Below are positions 16,799-25,781 of a stretch of DNA of 43,683 nt, in pieces. The DNA comes from Tetragenococcus sp041859945 (GTDB lineage Bacteria > Bacillota > Bacilli > Lactobacillales > Enterococcaceae): assembly GCA_041859945.1 (NCBI GenBank), contig JBFLGC010000020.1, positions 1 through 43,683 of the forward strand, in the 5' to 3' direction. Under the pieces are notes generated by a model. The model searched no databases, was not told where the DNA came from, and worked only from the letters and a program-made list of their open reading frames with translations. Position 1 is the stretch's first letter. Every line of letters starts with the position of its first letter. The position numbers were made by a program, and so were the translations under genes.

Positions 16799-16913
16799 AC
16801 AACCAGAGAATTCCTACACCGAAAACGTCCAGCCATCTGAGTCTTGTTCGCCACAGCTAGTTGCTAGCTTTATTTATCGTCTAAGGTATAATAAAAGCAC
16901 AGGAAGTGTTGCA

Positions 16914-17172
16914 TTGGAAACAAAAGAGGTTTTATTAAATCTGCGGAAAAAACACCGTTTATGGCAAACAGAAATGGTGGCGTACCTGATGCTTAATCGC
17001 CAAGCTGTCAGTAGGTGGGAAAATGGTGCTATGGCGATGAGAAATTTGCCTATACAGATTTGCCCGATTTGATTGATTTTATCACTCCTCAACTGGTTAC
17101 CCAACAGCACCCAGATACGCGTGGCAATGGCTTGAGCAAACCTTAGCAAAACTCGAATATTGGCAAGTATAG
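16914..17172 (+). pseudogene. decayed XRE-family regulator gene
   Basis: From a TTG at 16914 with AGGAAG upstream, the frame reads METKEVLLNLRKKHRLW-type sequence then MLNRQAVSRWENG, the hallmark of an N-terminal XRE helix-turn-helix. The frame then breaks: the sequence continues in a second frame (KFAYTDLPDLIDFITPQL) and a third (RYAWQWLEQTLAKLEYWQV, stop at 17172). At least two frameshifts are needed. A TATAAT at 16887-16892 may be its old -10. The C-terminal part is not identifiable. Confidence 0.65.
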
Positions 17173-17200
17173 TGAATGTAAATAGGAAAGGATGATTTCT

Positions 17201-17735
17201 TTGGCCCGACCAACAACAAAAACAGATCTATTAGCAGCTAATCAAAAATTTTCTGATTTAGAAAGCCTTCTGGATTCAATGACACCGGAAAAACTAGAAG
17301 CGAACTTTCAATTCGATGCCACTTTTCTAAAAAAACAAACGGCTGCTCATTGGACTCGTGACAAAAATGTGCGCGATGTCTTGATCCACTTGTATGAATG
17401 GCATGAATTATTGCTCAATTGGATCACAAACAATCAAGCCGGAATCACGACACCTTTTTTACCAGCCCCTTATAATTGGAAAAATTATGCTGAAATGAAC
17501 GTCTCTTTTCAAAAAAAAACATCAGGATATCTCCACGGTTCAAGCTCGGACCTGGTTAGAAAATAGTCACCAAAAAGTGCTGACTTTGATCGCTACCCTT
17601 TCAAATGACGCCCTCTTTTCAAAAGGCTATTTTCCTTGGGCAAAGACAACCACGGTCGGTAGTTACTGTGTTTCAGCTACCTCTAGCCACTATGATTGGG
17701 CGATCAAGAAGCTCAAAAAACATTGTAAAAGTTAA
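17201..17735 (+). pseudogene. ClbS/DfsB (DUF1706) family gene with a one-base frameshift
   Basis: The reading frame begins ARPTTKTDLLAANQKFSDLE, typical of the ClbS/DfsB four-helix-bundle family. The start is TTG at 17201, or ATG at 17192. The frame breaks in a run of nine A (17511-17519). Removing one A restores continuous family sequence (FQKKHQDISTVQARTWLENS to SSHYDWAIKKLKKH) to TAA at 17733-17735, giving the normal length of about 177 residues. It is either a recent inactivation, a phase-variable homopolymer or a sequencing error. ClbS protects against colibactin in one species; most family members have no known function. Confidence 0.8.
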
Positions 17736-17749
17736 AACTGATCCCACAC

Positions 17750-17780
17750 AAAAAAGCGAGCGTTGATGGCTCGCTTTTTG
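17750..17780. terminator. bidirectional terminator
   Basis: AAAAAGCGAGC (17751-17761) and GCTCGCTTTTT (17769-17779) form a perfect stem with a 7-base loop, with A and T runs on both sides. It serves the ClbS-like gene on plus and the membrane-protein gene on minus. Confidence 0.88.
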
Positions 17781-17813
17781 CCTATCAAAATGTCTTGAAC
17801 GTGAACGACATTT

Positions 17814-18764
17814 TTAGTTTCTTTCTGCCATTTTATAACTATCCCGGCTGCGGTTGCTTTTGGCCATAATTGAAACGATCGTCGGAAAAGCACCGAGGAC
17901 GGTGAATAAATAACAAACCCCTAAATTTTTGTGAAACTCACTAGCAATCATATAACCCTCTTTTAATAAGGTCGGCATGAGACGAAAGGCCGAAAAAACC
18001 GACAATTCGTTATAAGCATCGGCTGCACTAAAAGACCAATCCAAGCGCGTGCCCACATAAACCATGACTAGCATCACTACTGAGCTCAGTATAGCGCCTT
18101 TATTACTCAAGCGACCAGCCAATAATTCATAGCCTTTCAACGTACAAAAAGCCAGAATGATTCCCGAAAGCGCAGCTACATAGCCCATTTGACCAAAAAA
18201 GACGATTGCTGCCACACCGATCAATGAACCGATCAAAGCCCCCATCAAGCCACTAGGTATTTTTTCTTTGATCTGCTTTTGGACTTCCACTTGGGCATGA
18301 CTGGCAGCACTTCTTTCTTGAAAACAATTTGGACACAGCGTCATCGGAATGCCACCGACAATGTAATGCGCCAAATCATCCATCGCGCCGCAATTTTCAC
18401 AACAGCTGATATAATTATTTTCCTGCAAAGCTGTCACGATATCATTTGCGGCCTGCTCGATTTTAGCGACCGCTTTGGGTATCGACAGCTTCGTTTTGGT
18501 CAAAAAGACGATTTGCTGACCATGCAGACGATAACTATGGAGCGCCTCACTATTTTTAACGACCGCTTGGGCAAAGTCATTGGTTGGTAATTCACCATCT
18601 TTTGTCACCGCAAAAGCCATCTGGAAAAAAGCCGTTTCCTCTTGGGGCAACATGAAAACCTCATAGCCTTGGTAATTACCAAATAAGACTTTCGTCGTCC
18701 CATCGCTTTTTAACCCTAAATTTTCCGCCACTTGTGGCAGAATCTTACGCATATTACTATTCAT
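17814..18764 (-). CDS. membrane protein with CxxC pair, function unknown
   Basis: A 316-residue protein. The N-terminal half is soluble, with Cys pairs CENCG (about residue 126) and CPNCF (about 150) that could bind zinc. The C-terminal half has four hydrophobic helices, including GLMGALIGSLIGVAAIVFFG and GAILSSVVMLVMVYVG. No signal peptide is seen. The ATG at 18764 follows AGGGGTG. I do not recognise the family. It resembles the zinc-ribbon membrane proteins at 12-15.5 kb only in combining cytosolic Cys pairs with helices. Confidence 0.75.
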   Translation of the reverse strand: MNSNMRKILPQVAENLGLKSDGTTKVLFGNYQGYEVFMLPQEETAFFQMAFAVTKDGELPTNDFAQAVVKNSEALHSYRLHGQQIVFLTKTKLSIPKAVAKIEQAANDIVTALQENNYISCCENCGAMDDLAHYIVGGIPMTLCPNCFQERSAASHAQVEVQKQIKEKIPSGLMGALIGSLIGVAAIVFFGQMGYVAALSGIILAFCTLKGYELLAGRLSNKGAILSSVVMLVMVYVGTRLDWSFSAADAYNELSVFSAFRLMPTLLKEGYMIASEFHKNLGVCYLFTVLGAFPTIVSIMAKSNRSRDSYKMAERN

Positions 18765-18931
18765 AATTTCACCCCTACATTTGAACACAGAATTTTCAAA
18801 AAATTTTATATATTTTTTATTATAGCACTTTAGAAGCGAATGGCGGTGTTGGATGTCTCAAGGATGTGACATTTGGCAGCATCCGCTAATTCGTACAAAC
18901 TAAATCGACACGCCCCATTCAGGTCTTAACT

Positions 18932-19015
18932 TTTTCCTTGCCAAGAATGCCTATCTTGTATTGGCGACCGCCGTTTTCCTTGCCAAGATTGCCTATCTTG
19001 TATTGGCAACCGCCA
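18932..19015 (-). repeat. 42-bp tandem repeat, two copies
   Basis: Two units (18932-18973, 18974-19015) differ at about three positions. Each contains TTGCCAAG, then TATCTTGTATTGGC, and can fold: TTGCCAA pairs with TTGGCAA and an inner GAT with ATC. On the minus strand one open frame gives the 14-residue repeat PIQDRQSWQGKRRS. It lies about 100 bases past the stop of the 19117-19725 gene. Over a shared stretch (CAAT, then GATAG) it resembles units of the large array at 27.6-28.1 kb. The rest of the 18765-19116 gap shows no gene. Confidence 0.85.
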
Positions 19016-19116
19016 TTTCCCTTTTATCTGTAGGAGAAACTTGCGTGAAGTTTGACCTATTATTTTGTCTTTGTTACTTTCAATCGTTAGACCGAAAAAT
19101 CCTCTCACTGCAGATG

Positions 19117-19725
19117 TTAGTCCCTTTCGCTCTCAAAATTGTTTCCAGACAAGTCTGCTTTAAAACGGAAATCTTCGCGCAAGCCAGAGACATAGCTTTG
19201 CAAATAAGGATCAGAAGTCCTATCACTAATAGCAACGGTAATTTGAATGAGAAAATCGTCATCCAGATCATAATTTCCAGCCACCAAATATGCCGTGATT
19301 TGCTGATAAAAAGAATAGAGGCCTGCCGCACTCAATTCATCAAAAGGCAGCGATTCCGTGCCAGCTTCCACCTTGTAGGGGTCCCCTTTTTTCCATTTAG
19401 AGACGAAATTCGTGCCATCATAATTATAATTATCAAAATAAGTCGGTTGCTTGGGATCTTGAATGACTAGATTGATCCGACGATTATTGATTGAAAAAGC
19501 AAGAACATGAAAGTCTTGATTTTCAAGCTGCTCTTCTAAATCAAGAAAAATTTGTTCCAACTGTTCTTGATCCTCTAAAAGGACCGATTTTTTGCCAAAA
19601 TAGCCAGAACTTTGGTTGCCCATGCGCAAGGTCTCGTAATAAACGATCCCTCCTGATTTAACTAAAAAATAGCCGCCGCCACCTAACAATACGAGTAGGA
19701 TGAAGCCAATTAGCCATTTCTTCAT
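19117..19725 (-). CDS. membrane-anchored or secreted protein, function unknown
   Basis: A 202-residue protein with one N-terminal hydrophobic segment (KKWLIGFILLVLLGGGGYFL) acting as an anchor or uncleaved signal, then a soluble acidic extracytoplasmic part. No lipobox or known motif is visible. AAAGGAGG precedes the ATG. It lies 34 bases downstream of the lipoprotein-like gene 19760-20419, so the two probably form an operon. Confidence 0.7.
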   Translation of the reverse strand: MKKWLIGFILLVLLGGGGYFLVKSGGIVYYETLRMGNQSSGYFGKKSVLLEDQEQLEQIFLDLEEQLENQDFHVLAFSINNRRINLVIQDPKQPTYFDNYNYDGTNFVSKWKKGDPYKVEAGTESLPFDELSAAGLYSFYQQITAYLVAGNYDLDDDFLIQITVAISDRTSDPYLQSYVSGLREDFRFKADLSGNNFESERD

Positions 19726-19759
19726 GCATTTCCTCCTTTTTGTTAGCTATTGCTAACTT

Positions 19760-20419
19760 TCATTGCCTGAACAAGATTACCAATAGGATCGTCGCCAAGA
19801 TCACAGAAAACACGCCACTCGCGCGATTAAGGAACAGGGCTGCATCAGAAGGCTCCGCATTCTTATAATACATGCCCCGCTCGACATACCAAACTCTTTC
19901 CGGCGCCACGATTGCAAAAATTCCCACCAAATATAAGACAATCGGTAGCCAAATCGTTTTCCTAACTTTTTCCCAAAAGGCTTGCTTATCCGCTTGATCT
20001 TGTCGATTGGCTTTAGTGATCAAAGTCAAAAGTGTTTTTTTCTCCAAATCGACCTTTTCAGCTTCACCATCTACCAATTTAAATTGCCCCGCTGCATTTC
20101 TCTCAAAAGCAATCGTCTCACCTAAAACCTGCAGTTGATTATTCTTCAGATCGACTGTTCCCGACACATTGACCGAGTTTCCATTCAGAGGATACATTCT
20201 ATAACGACTGTACAACATCACATAGCGGTTATAGTCCGGATCTTTCGGGTTAATCGAACTTTGCCGTCCCCCATAAATCTCGGCTAACTTCGCTAACTCT
20301 GCCTTCTCTTCTACTGCTACCGTTTCATCATAGGCACTGACTTGCACCGGCTCATTTTTGCCACAACCAACTAAGAAAAAAATACTTACTACTAGCCATA
20401 AGATTGTATTTTGCTTCAT
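19760..20419 (-). CDS. lipoprotein-like protein with C-terminal membrane helices
   Basis: A 219-residue protein. The N-terminus has a signal sequence with lipobox-like LVGCG (Cys about 19). A soluble region (about 20-155) contains SVNVSGTVDLKNNQLQVLG. Two hydrophobic helices lie in the C-terminal third (IVLYLVGIFAIVA and VFSVILATILLVILF), joined by ERGMYYKNAEPSDAALF. That joining segment resembles a small DUF6199-type membrane family, from memory and unconfirmed. A GAGG site precedes the ATG. It is first gene of a probable two-gene operon; its role is unknown. Confidence 0.7.
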   Translation of the reverse strand: MKQNTILWLVVSIFFLVGCGKNEPVQVSAYDETVAVEEKAELAKLAEIYGGRQSSINPKDPDYNRYVMLYSRYRMYPLNGNSVNVSGTVDLKNNQLQVLGETIAFERNAAGQFKLVDGEAEKVDLEKKTLLTLITKANRQDQADKQAFWEKVRKTIWLPIVLYLVGIFAIVAPERVWYVERGMYYKNAEPSDAALFLNRASGVFSVILATILLVILFRQ

Positions 20420-20529
20420 CTTAGTGCCTCTTTTCTTAGGCTTTTTTCAAGTATAGCATAGAGACAGCGAGTAAGTCGCTAAACTAGAATCAAAATGAAA
20501 GCTTACTTTATTAAAAAACAGACGTACAA

Positions 20530-20557
20530 AAAGCCTGAAACAAAAAGTTTCAGGCCG
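20530..20557 (-). terminator. terminator of the SDR-MFS-oxidoreductase operon
   Basis: GCCTGAAAC (20533-20541) and GTTTCAGGC (20547-20555) form a perfect stem with a 5-base loop, followed on the minus strand by TTTTTG. It lies 15 bases past the oxidoreductase stop. Confidence 0.9.
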
Positions 20558-20571
20558 TGTTAGGCACATTT

Positions 20572-21609
20572 TTAAAGATGAATCAATTCACCGGTTTCGG
20601 TCGCTTCTTTGATCGCCGTCAATGTTTGCAAAGTTTTGACATTGTCGGCTGGTGTCACGATGGGTTCTTCTTTGCCTAAGATCACTTGGATAAAATGTTT
20701 TAACTGCATTTTATGCGGTAATTGCGGATCCACTGGCGCAATTTGCATTTGCAAAGGTTTATGCCAAGAAGCTTCCCCATCATAACTGAATTGATGCAAA
20801 CGAGGCAACGATAGTGCGCCTTTTGTGCCACCAATGAAGTAAGCATCCGCATCAAATGGGCGATATTGAGGATCTTCACGGGCGGTCGCTTCCCAGTTCC
20901 AAGGTGAAACAGTCGCATCAGAGATCGTCATTGAAGCCAAAGCCCCCGACTTAAATTGGACATTGACGACGGCCGAATCTTCTGTTTCAAAATTTCGCGC
21001 CGCTGAAGAGCTGATCCCTTGCACAGAAGCGACTTCGCCAATCAAATAACGTAACAAGTCTACATCATGGACCAAATTCACTAAAATGGGACCTGCTCCT
21101 TTTTTACGCCGCCAATCGACATCGAAATAGCTATCATTTTTGTAGATCATATAATGAAAAGAAGCCACCGTCAATTTGCCCAATTCGCCTTGTTCAATGA
21201 TTTGTTTGGCTTGATTGACAAAAGGATTATAGCGCCGATGTTGGCCTACTAAAACTGGCACACCGGCAGCTTCAGCTTCTTTCGCAAATTTTTCAGCATC
21301 CTTGAGATCATCAGAGATCGGTTTTTCGATCAAAGTTGGGATACCTCTTGTAATAGCTTCACGTGCAATTGGGAGATGTAAATGATTAGGCGTGACGATC
21401 AAAATGCCATCTGGTTTTACTTCGTCCATCAGTTGGACCGGTTCTTGATAGAAAGGAACGCCCACTCTATCTGCAATTTTTTTAGCACCTTCAAAGGCAT
21501 CGGCAATGGCGACTAATTCTGAACCTGCTTCTTCTTGAATGAAACGGATGTGATTTTGGCCCATGGCACCAGCCCCGATCACTGCTAAGCGTACTTTTCT
21601 TTCTGACAT
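20572..21609 (-). CDS. Gfo/Idh/MocA family NAD(P)-dependent oxidoreductase
   Basis: Cytosolic dehydrogenase of 345 residues. An N-terminal Rossmann fold (VRLAVIGAGAMGQNHIRF), the TPNHLHLPIA segment and the catalytic EKPIS motif (Lys of EKP) are followed by the family C-terminal beta-sheet domain (AGPILVNLVHDVDLLRYL, with His-Asp). Family members oxidise cyclitols, sugars or related polyols. AGAAGGA precedes the ATG. It is last gene of an operon after the SDR and MFS genes. The substrate is unknown; an inositol-like, quinate-like or sugar acid compound would fit the neighbours. Confidence 0.9.
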   Translation of the reverse strand: MSERKVRLAVIGAGAMGQNHIRFIQEEAGSELVAIADAFEGAKKIADRVGVPFYQEPVQLMDEVKPDGILIVTPNHLHLPIAREAITRGIPTLIEKPISDDLKDAEKFAKEAEAAGVPVLVGQHRRYNPFVNQAKQIIEQGELGKLTVASFHYMIYKNDSYFDVDWRRKKGAGPILVNLVHDVDLLRYLIGEVASVQGISSSAARNFETEDSAVVNVQFKSGALASMTISDATVSPWNWEATAREDPQYRPFDADAYFIGGTKGALSLPRLHQFSYDGEASWHKPLQMQIAPVDPQLPHKMQLKHFIQVILGKEEPIVTPADNVKTLQTLTAIKEATETGELIHL

Positions 21610-21636
21610 GATTTTTCCTTCTTTCTGCTAAGATCC

Positions 21637-22851
21637 TTAAGCTTCCTTCAATTCCTTATGACCGATTTGGCGTGAAGATAAGATAAAGGCAATGACGATC
21701 CCGACCACAGCCACACCGATCGCAATCAGGTAGGCCGTATGATACATGCCCGTACCAGCCTCAGGATCGGCAGCTCGAGCCGCGATCTGTGGACCGATGT
21801 AAGAACCGATCGCATAGCCAAAAAACATGATCCCGTAGTTCGTGCCTGAGTACTTGAAACCAAATGTCTTATTTGTAAGCGTCGGGAAAATAACCAAAAC
21901 ACCGCCAAATGAAGCGCCTAACAGGATTACTGAAAGAGAAAATAAGACGACATTTGTTGACAAACGCAAACCTAAAAGACCCACGATCGTAATGATCAAA
22001 ACGGAAATCAAGGTGTTGATCGGTCCTAATTTATCGACCGTACGCCCCGTGATCAGCCGACCACAGAAATTTGACAAGGTGTTTAGCACTACAAAATTAG
22101 CCGCATTCAAGGCCGTCATCTTCAATTGAACTTGTGCAATGGTTGAAAGTGAGCCGATCAACATGATTCCAGCTGTACAAGAAATAGAAAATAATAAGAT
22201 CATCAACCAGAAGTTCATCGTTTTTAACATTTCTTTTGAAGTCAGGCCCGTTTTTTTACCGCCTGTAGCAGTTGGGATCTCAGCTTCTGTGGGTGCCTTC
22301 ATCAAACCAGCAACGGCACAAACTAAGACAAGATAGGCGATCCCGATTGCCATAAAACCCGATTGTCCAAAACGATCGCAGAGGAAAGCCCCGACTTTGG
22401 CCAGTACCAAAGGGCCTAACGAAGCCGCTCCTAGCAAGAAACCAGAGATTGTTCCACTGTTTTTAGGGAACCATTTCAAAGTCGTAAGTAAAGCAGGATT
22501 ATATAATAAACCATTACCAGCCCCAGCCAAAAAGCCGATCGATAAATATAAGAACGGGATGCTCGTCGCAAAAGCTCCTAAAAACCAGCCTAAGCCAAAG
22601 ACGATCCCACCCACAAACATCAAATTTCTAGGACTCGTTTTATCAATGATCCTACCTGAGATGATGCCAAACAGAGCCATAAAAAATTGATAGATCGTTA
22701 GCGTCAAAGCCACCTGAGCTGCCGTGCCACCTGTTGCTTCTTGTAAAGTTTCAGCGAAAACTGAAAAAGCTGCCGAAGCTGAACAACAAAAAATAATGAT
22801 GAAAGCCGCTGTAAAAACGAGCTTTCGTTTACTTTGTACTTTGTCTTCCAT
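21637..22851 (-). CDS. MFS transporter, oxalate/formate-antiporter-like
   Basis: A 404-residue major facilitator transporter with about 12 hydrophobic helices and the motif-A-like loops GRIIDKTSPRNLMFVGG and GRLITGRTVDKLGP. Overall pattern (FSVFAETLQEATGG, AGAGNGLLYNPALLTTLKWFP, KYSGTNYGIMFFGYAIGSYIGP) fits the OFA group, which moves organic acids. AAGGAG precedes the ATG. It is the middle gene of the operon, 27 bases before the oxidoreductase gene, and presumably imports the substrate of the two dehydrogenases. Confidence 0.9.
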   Translation of the reverse strand: MEDKVQSKRKLVFTAAFIIIFCCSASAAFSVFAETLQEATGGTAAQVALTLTIYQFFMALFGIISGRIIDKTSPRNLMFVGGIVFGLGWFLGAFATSIPFLYLSIGFLAGAGNGLLYNPALLTTLKWFPKNSGTISGFLLGAASLGPLVLAKVGAFLCDRFGQSGFMAIGIAYLVLVCAVAGLMKAPTEAEIPTATGGKKTGLTSKEMLKTMNFWLMILLFSISCTAGIMLIGSLSTIAQVQLKMTALNAANFVVLNTLSNFCGRLITGRTVDKLGPINTLISVLIITIVGLLGLRLSTNVVLFSLSVILLGASFGGVLVIFPTLTNKTFGFKYSGTNYGIMFFGYAIGSYIGPQIAARAADPEAGTGMYHTAYLIAIGVAVVGIVIAFILSSRQIGHKELKEA

Positions 22852-22950
22852 GATAAATACTCCTTCATATAAGCATAGTCTAGAAATTCATTGACTATTT
22901 CTTTATTCTCCATTTAAATGCTAGTTATTTGCTTGATTTTCACACTCAGT

Positions 22951-23781
22951 TCATTGATGTTTGATTGCGTAATCTTTTCGTCCACCTGGTTTGGCAATTT
23001 GATCACCCATCATGATCCCAAGTCCACCTTCAACAGGCAATTCGGCCCCGTTGGTATAATCAGAACGATCACTCGCTAAATATAAAACCGCATTGGCAAT
23101 GTCGTCTAAAGTACCGATTCGTTTACTAGCGGTGATGTTCTCTCTTTTTTCCTCCACTTCTTTATCCGCATAAAAGGCTTCGGATAAGGGTGTTTTGACG
23201 AGTGATGGCAGAATGCAATTGCTACGAATGCCGTATTGTCCCCATTCCGCCGCGATTTGACGTGAAAGCATATTGACCCCAGCTTTGGTAACACTATAGG
23301 CGCCACTATAAGTTTCAGGAAATTTGGAGAGCATAGTCGAAATATGGATCATCGTCCCTTTTCCTTGTTTGATCATCACTTGCCCAAAACGTTGGGTCAT
23401 CAAGAAATAGCCCGTCAAATTAACATCCAGCGTTTTTTGCCATTCTGCAAGCGACAGATTTTCAAACAGCACAGAATGAAGCAGGGCTGCAGTATTCACT
23501 AAAATATCGACTTTCCCAAAATGATCCACTACTGCTGCTACTGTTTTCTCTACCTCCTCTTCCTTTGATGTATCGCATTGTAATGCCAAAGTATCCACGT
23601 GATACTGTTCACTTATTTCTTTAGCATAAATTTCTGTTTTTTCTTTCACAATATCAACTAAGGCCACAGCCACACCTTGACGGGCAAATTCTTTTACAAA
23701 TTTAGTCCCCATTCCGCCAACAGCCCCAGTTACAACGGCCACTTTTCCTTCTAAAGCTAACCATGAATTTCGTTCAGTCAT
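22951..23781 (-). CDS. short-chain dehydrogenase/reductase
   Basis: Classical SDR of 276 residues with nucleotide-binding TGAVGGMG, the NTAAL variant of the NNAG motif, catalytic Ser in HISTMLS, and Tyr-Lys in YSVTK, then the C-terminal substrate loop. It probably oxidises a hydroxyl of the compound imported by the MFS protein. AAAAAGGAAA precedes the ATG. It is first gene of the operon, 99 bases before the MFS gene. Confidence 0.9.
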   Translation of the reverse strand: MTERNSWLALEGKVAVVTGAVGGMGTKFVKEFARQGVAVALVDIVKEKTEIYAKEISEQYHVDTLALQCDTSKEEEVEKTVAAVVDHFGKVDILVNTAALLHSVLFENLSLAEWQKTLDVNLTGYFLMTQRFGQVMIKQGKGTMIHISTMLSKFPETYSGAYSVTKAGVNMLSRQIAAEWGQYGIRSNCILPSLVKTPLSEAFYADKEVEEKRENITASKRIGTLDDIANAVLYLASDRSDYTNGAELPVEGGLGIMMGDQIAKPGGRKDYAIKHQ

Positions 23782-23829
23782 TTCCTTTTTCCTTTCTTAA
23801 CTATTTTTTGTTCATTACTTAACAAGTTT

Positions 23830-23891
23830 AGTATAAAAGATTTTGACAATGACATCCAATGATATTTTATTTAACTAACTATAGATAAAAT
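23830..23891 (-). promoter_or_regulatory. promoter and candidate LysR site of the SDR operon
   Basis: Minus-strand -35 TTGGAT (23854-23859), an 18-base spacer and -10 TATACT (23830-23835). Just upstream an inverted repeat ATTTTAT / ATAAAAT (23864-23870, 23885-23891) encloses CTAACTA, in the right place for a LysR-type activator site. Confidence 0.4.
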
Positions 23892-24206
23892 TTATGAATG
23901 CGGATTTTTCCATGAAAGGAGAAAACGGAGCTGGTCTGCTCGAAAACAGTGACCGAAGCTTTGATGAATCAATCAAACATTTCACTCAGCCAAAAATATT
24001 CTCATAAGTAACCCGCAGCTAATTCGCTTATTCCCATAACCAAGGCTTTCTTTTCGAATATCGAATAAAACGGATTTATTAGTTTAATACGGTTCTTTTG
24101 TACCAACGTTTTCTCAATCGTCATACGTCCCTACTTGTAGATTCTTGGTGTCTTTCATGCCGTCATAGGCACTCGCTTTTTAATTTCAGATACCTTTCAC
24201 GCTGAA

Positions 24207-24231
24207 AAAGGTTCAAGTCCTTTCCCTCCCA
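24207..24231 (+). other. tRNA 3'-end-like fragment
   Basis: AAAGG-TTCAAGT-CCTTT is a perfect 5-bp T-stem with a canonical T-loop and the conserved G53-C61 closing pair. It is followed by CCCTCCC plus A, which fits an acceptor strand and discriminator. No matching GGGAGGG, D-arm or anticodon arm lies upstream, so this is not a functional tRNA. Such 3' fragments remain at the ends of elements integrated into tRNA genes. The rest of the 23.9-24.3 kb gap has no gene that I can see. Confidence 0.35.
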
Positions 24232-24323
24232 TAAACTGACCTCTCAAACTTTTTTCATAGCAATAAAACTGACACCCTAATCCTGGCATGACACCCAAAA
24301 GATATTCTTTTTTTATAGTTACC

Positions 24324-24360
24324 AAAAATCCTAATAGGCAAAATCACCTACTAGGATTCT
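24324..24360 (-). terminator. terminator of the LysR gene
   Basis: AATCCTAATAGG (24327 onward) pairs with CCTACTAGGATT with one mismatch; on the minus strand TTTTT follows. It lies about 16 bases past the stop codon. Confidence 0.8.
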
Positions 24361-24375
24361 TACAAAAAGCTAGAT

Positions 24376-25278
24376 TCATTTTTCTTTAGTTGTTGCTTTG
24401 ACAAAATCGATCAAAGCTTGACTGGAAGGGTTCTGATAATGACGCTTCAAAGTAGCCATATACAATAAACGACGACTTTCAGGAAATCGGATCGGAATAG
24501 CGGCCACTGGCATCGTCTCTAGTACTGGCATTTCCGGGACAACGGCGATACCAAAGCCGGCTGCGACCAGGCCGGCCACCGCTTCATCTTCTTCCACTGC
24601 ATAAACGGATTTTGGTGCTCCCCCACACAGAGAAAAAAGCCGCGTGGTTTCAAAATTAAGTCCAGAATTTACGGAAAAGGTGATTTGGTCGTAGGGCAAC
24701 GTATCGACTAAATCAATACTTTCCCTTTGCGCCAAAGGATGATCGGAGGGTGTGATCAGGACAAATTTTTGTTCTAAAATCGGATAATAATCGATTTCTG
24801 AATACGCGTCGATTTTGGAACAAAAGGCAATATCGCAATGCTCGGTTTGCAAACTTGCCAGAATCTTAGGTGAAAACCCACCACTTTTTTCAAAGGTAAA
24901 GTTTGGCCTAGTCGTAGGATTCGGATAACTTTCAAGAAACTTTTTCAATACTTGGGGCAACCAAGCATGAAAGAGTGGGCGGACCGCCGAAAGAATGATC
25001 TGATCTTTCTCGTCCTTAAATTTTTGGGTTTCTTCCACAGTCGTATGTAGCATCTGCAAGGTATTTAAGGCTCCCTCATTAAAAAGCCGCCCCGCTTTGG
25101 TCAAAACTACATTTCTTCCTTGACGTTCAAATAACTGGATACCAAGTTCTGACTCTAAACTCGCCATACTATGACTAAGCGTGGGTTGAGTGATACTTAA
25201 AATTTTTGCTGCTTGCGTATAATTTTGCGTTTGTGCCAACACCGATAAGTATTTTAGTTGCTGTAAATTCAAATGCAT
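24376..25278 (-). CDS. LysR family transcriptional regulator
   Basis: A 300-residue LysR-type regulator. The N-terminal winged helix is clear (QQLKYLSVLAQTQNYTQAAK, then SITQPTLSHSMASLE and GIQLFERQGRNVVLT), followed by a two-lobed effector-binding domain. Start choice is uncertain: ATG at 25278 lies almost on the GAGGGGG site, while TTG at 25272 has better spacing and gives the usual MNLQQL start. It lies upstream of the SDR-MFS-oxidoreductase operon on the same strand with its own terminator, and is the likely regulator of that operon (inference). Confidence 0.88.
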   Translation of the reverse strand: MHLNLQQLKYLSVLAQTQNYTQAAKILSITQPTLSHSMASLESELGIQLFERQGRNVVLTKAGRLFNEGALNTLQMLHTTVEETQKFKDEKDQIILSAVRPLFHAWLPQVLKKFLESYPNPTTRPNFTFEKSGGFSPKILASLQTEHCDIAFCSKIDAYSEIDYYPILEQKFVLITPSDHPLAQRESIDLVDTLPYDQITFSVNSGLNFETTRLFSLCGGAPKSVYAVEEDEAVAGLVAAGFGIAVVPEMPVLETMPVAAIPIRFPESRRLLYMATLKRHYQNPSSQALIDFVKATTKEK

Positions 25279-25781
25279 CCCCCTCACTGAATGAATTCAT
25301 AATTTTGTTGCTTCTATTTTATCATAGACTTTCAGGAGATGTCGAAAAATAGTGATAGAATCGGACGGAAAGTCTAGCATCTACTCTCTGCATAATTGCT
25401 ATACCAGAGAAGATGATTTTTACTTAATCTTAAGTTATGAATATTTTTGATTTCTAGATACTTCTTTCTGCAGGTTATCTACCTATAATGATTTCTATTA
25501 TTAGAGAAGCTTATTAGATATCACGCAAATAATTTACCCCTTTTAAAAACTCACAAATAGCGCTGAATGACGAAATTCTAACAGACAAACTTTTGATTAA
25601 GTCAGCAGACTTTTCATGATTCAAGGTATCATTAGCTAAATCCAATCAGCCTCTGTTCAATCATGTCAAATGATGACACGAGCCGCTCTGCTTATCAAGC
25701 ATTTCACAAGTTACTTTTATTTACCAACTATCCAGAAAATACCGCCACATTCTAATGATCATTAATTGAGGCTATAAGTAG

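Noticed and set aside
24143..24231. A complete tRNA gene ending at 24231
   Set aside because: No acceptor 5' strand, D-arm or anticodon arm can be fitted upstream; only the T-arm and 3' acceptor strand are present.
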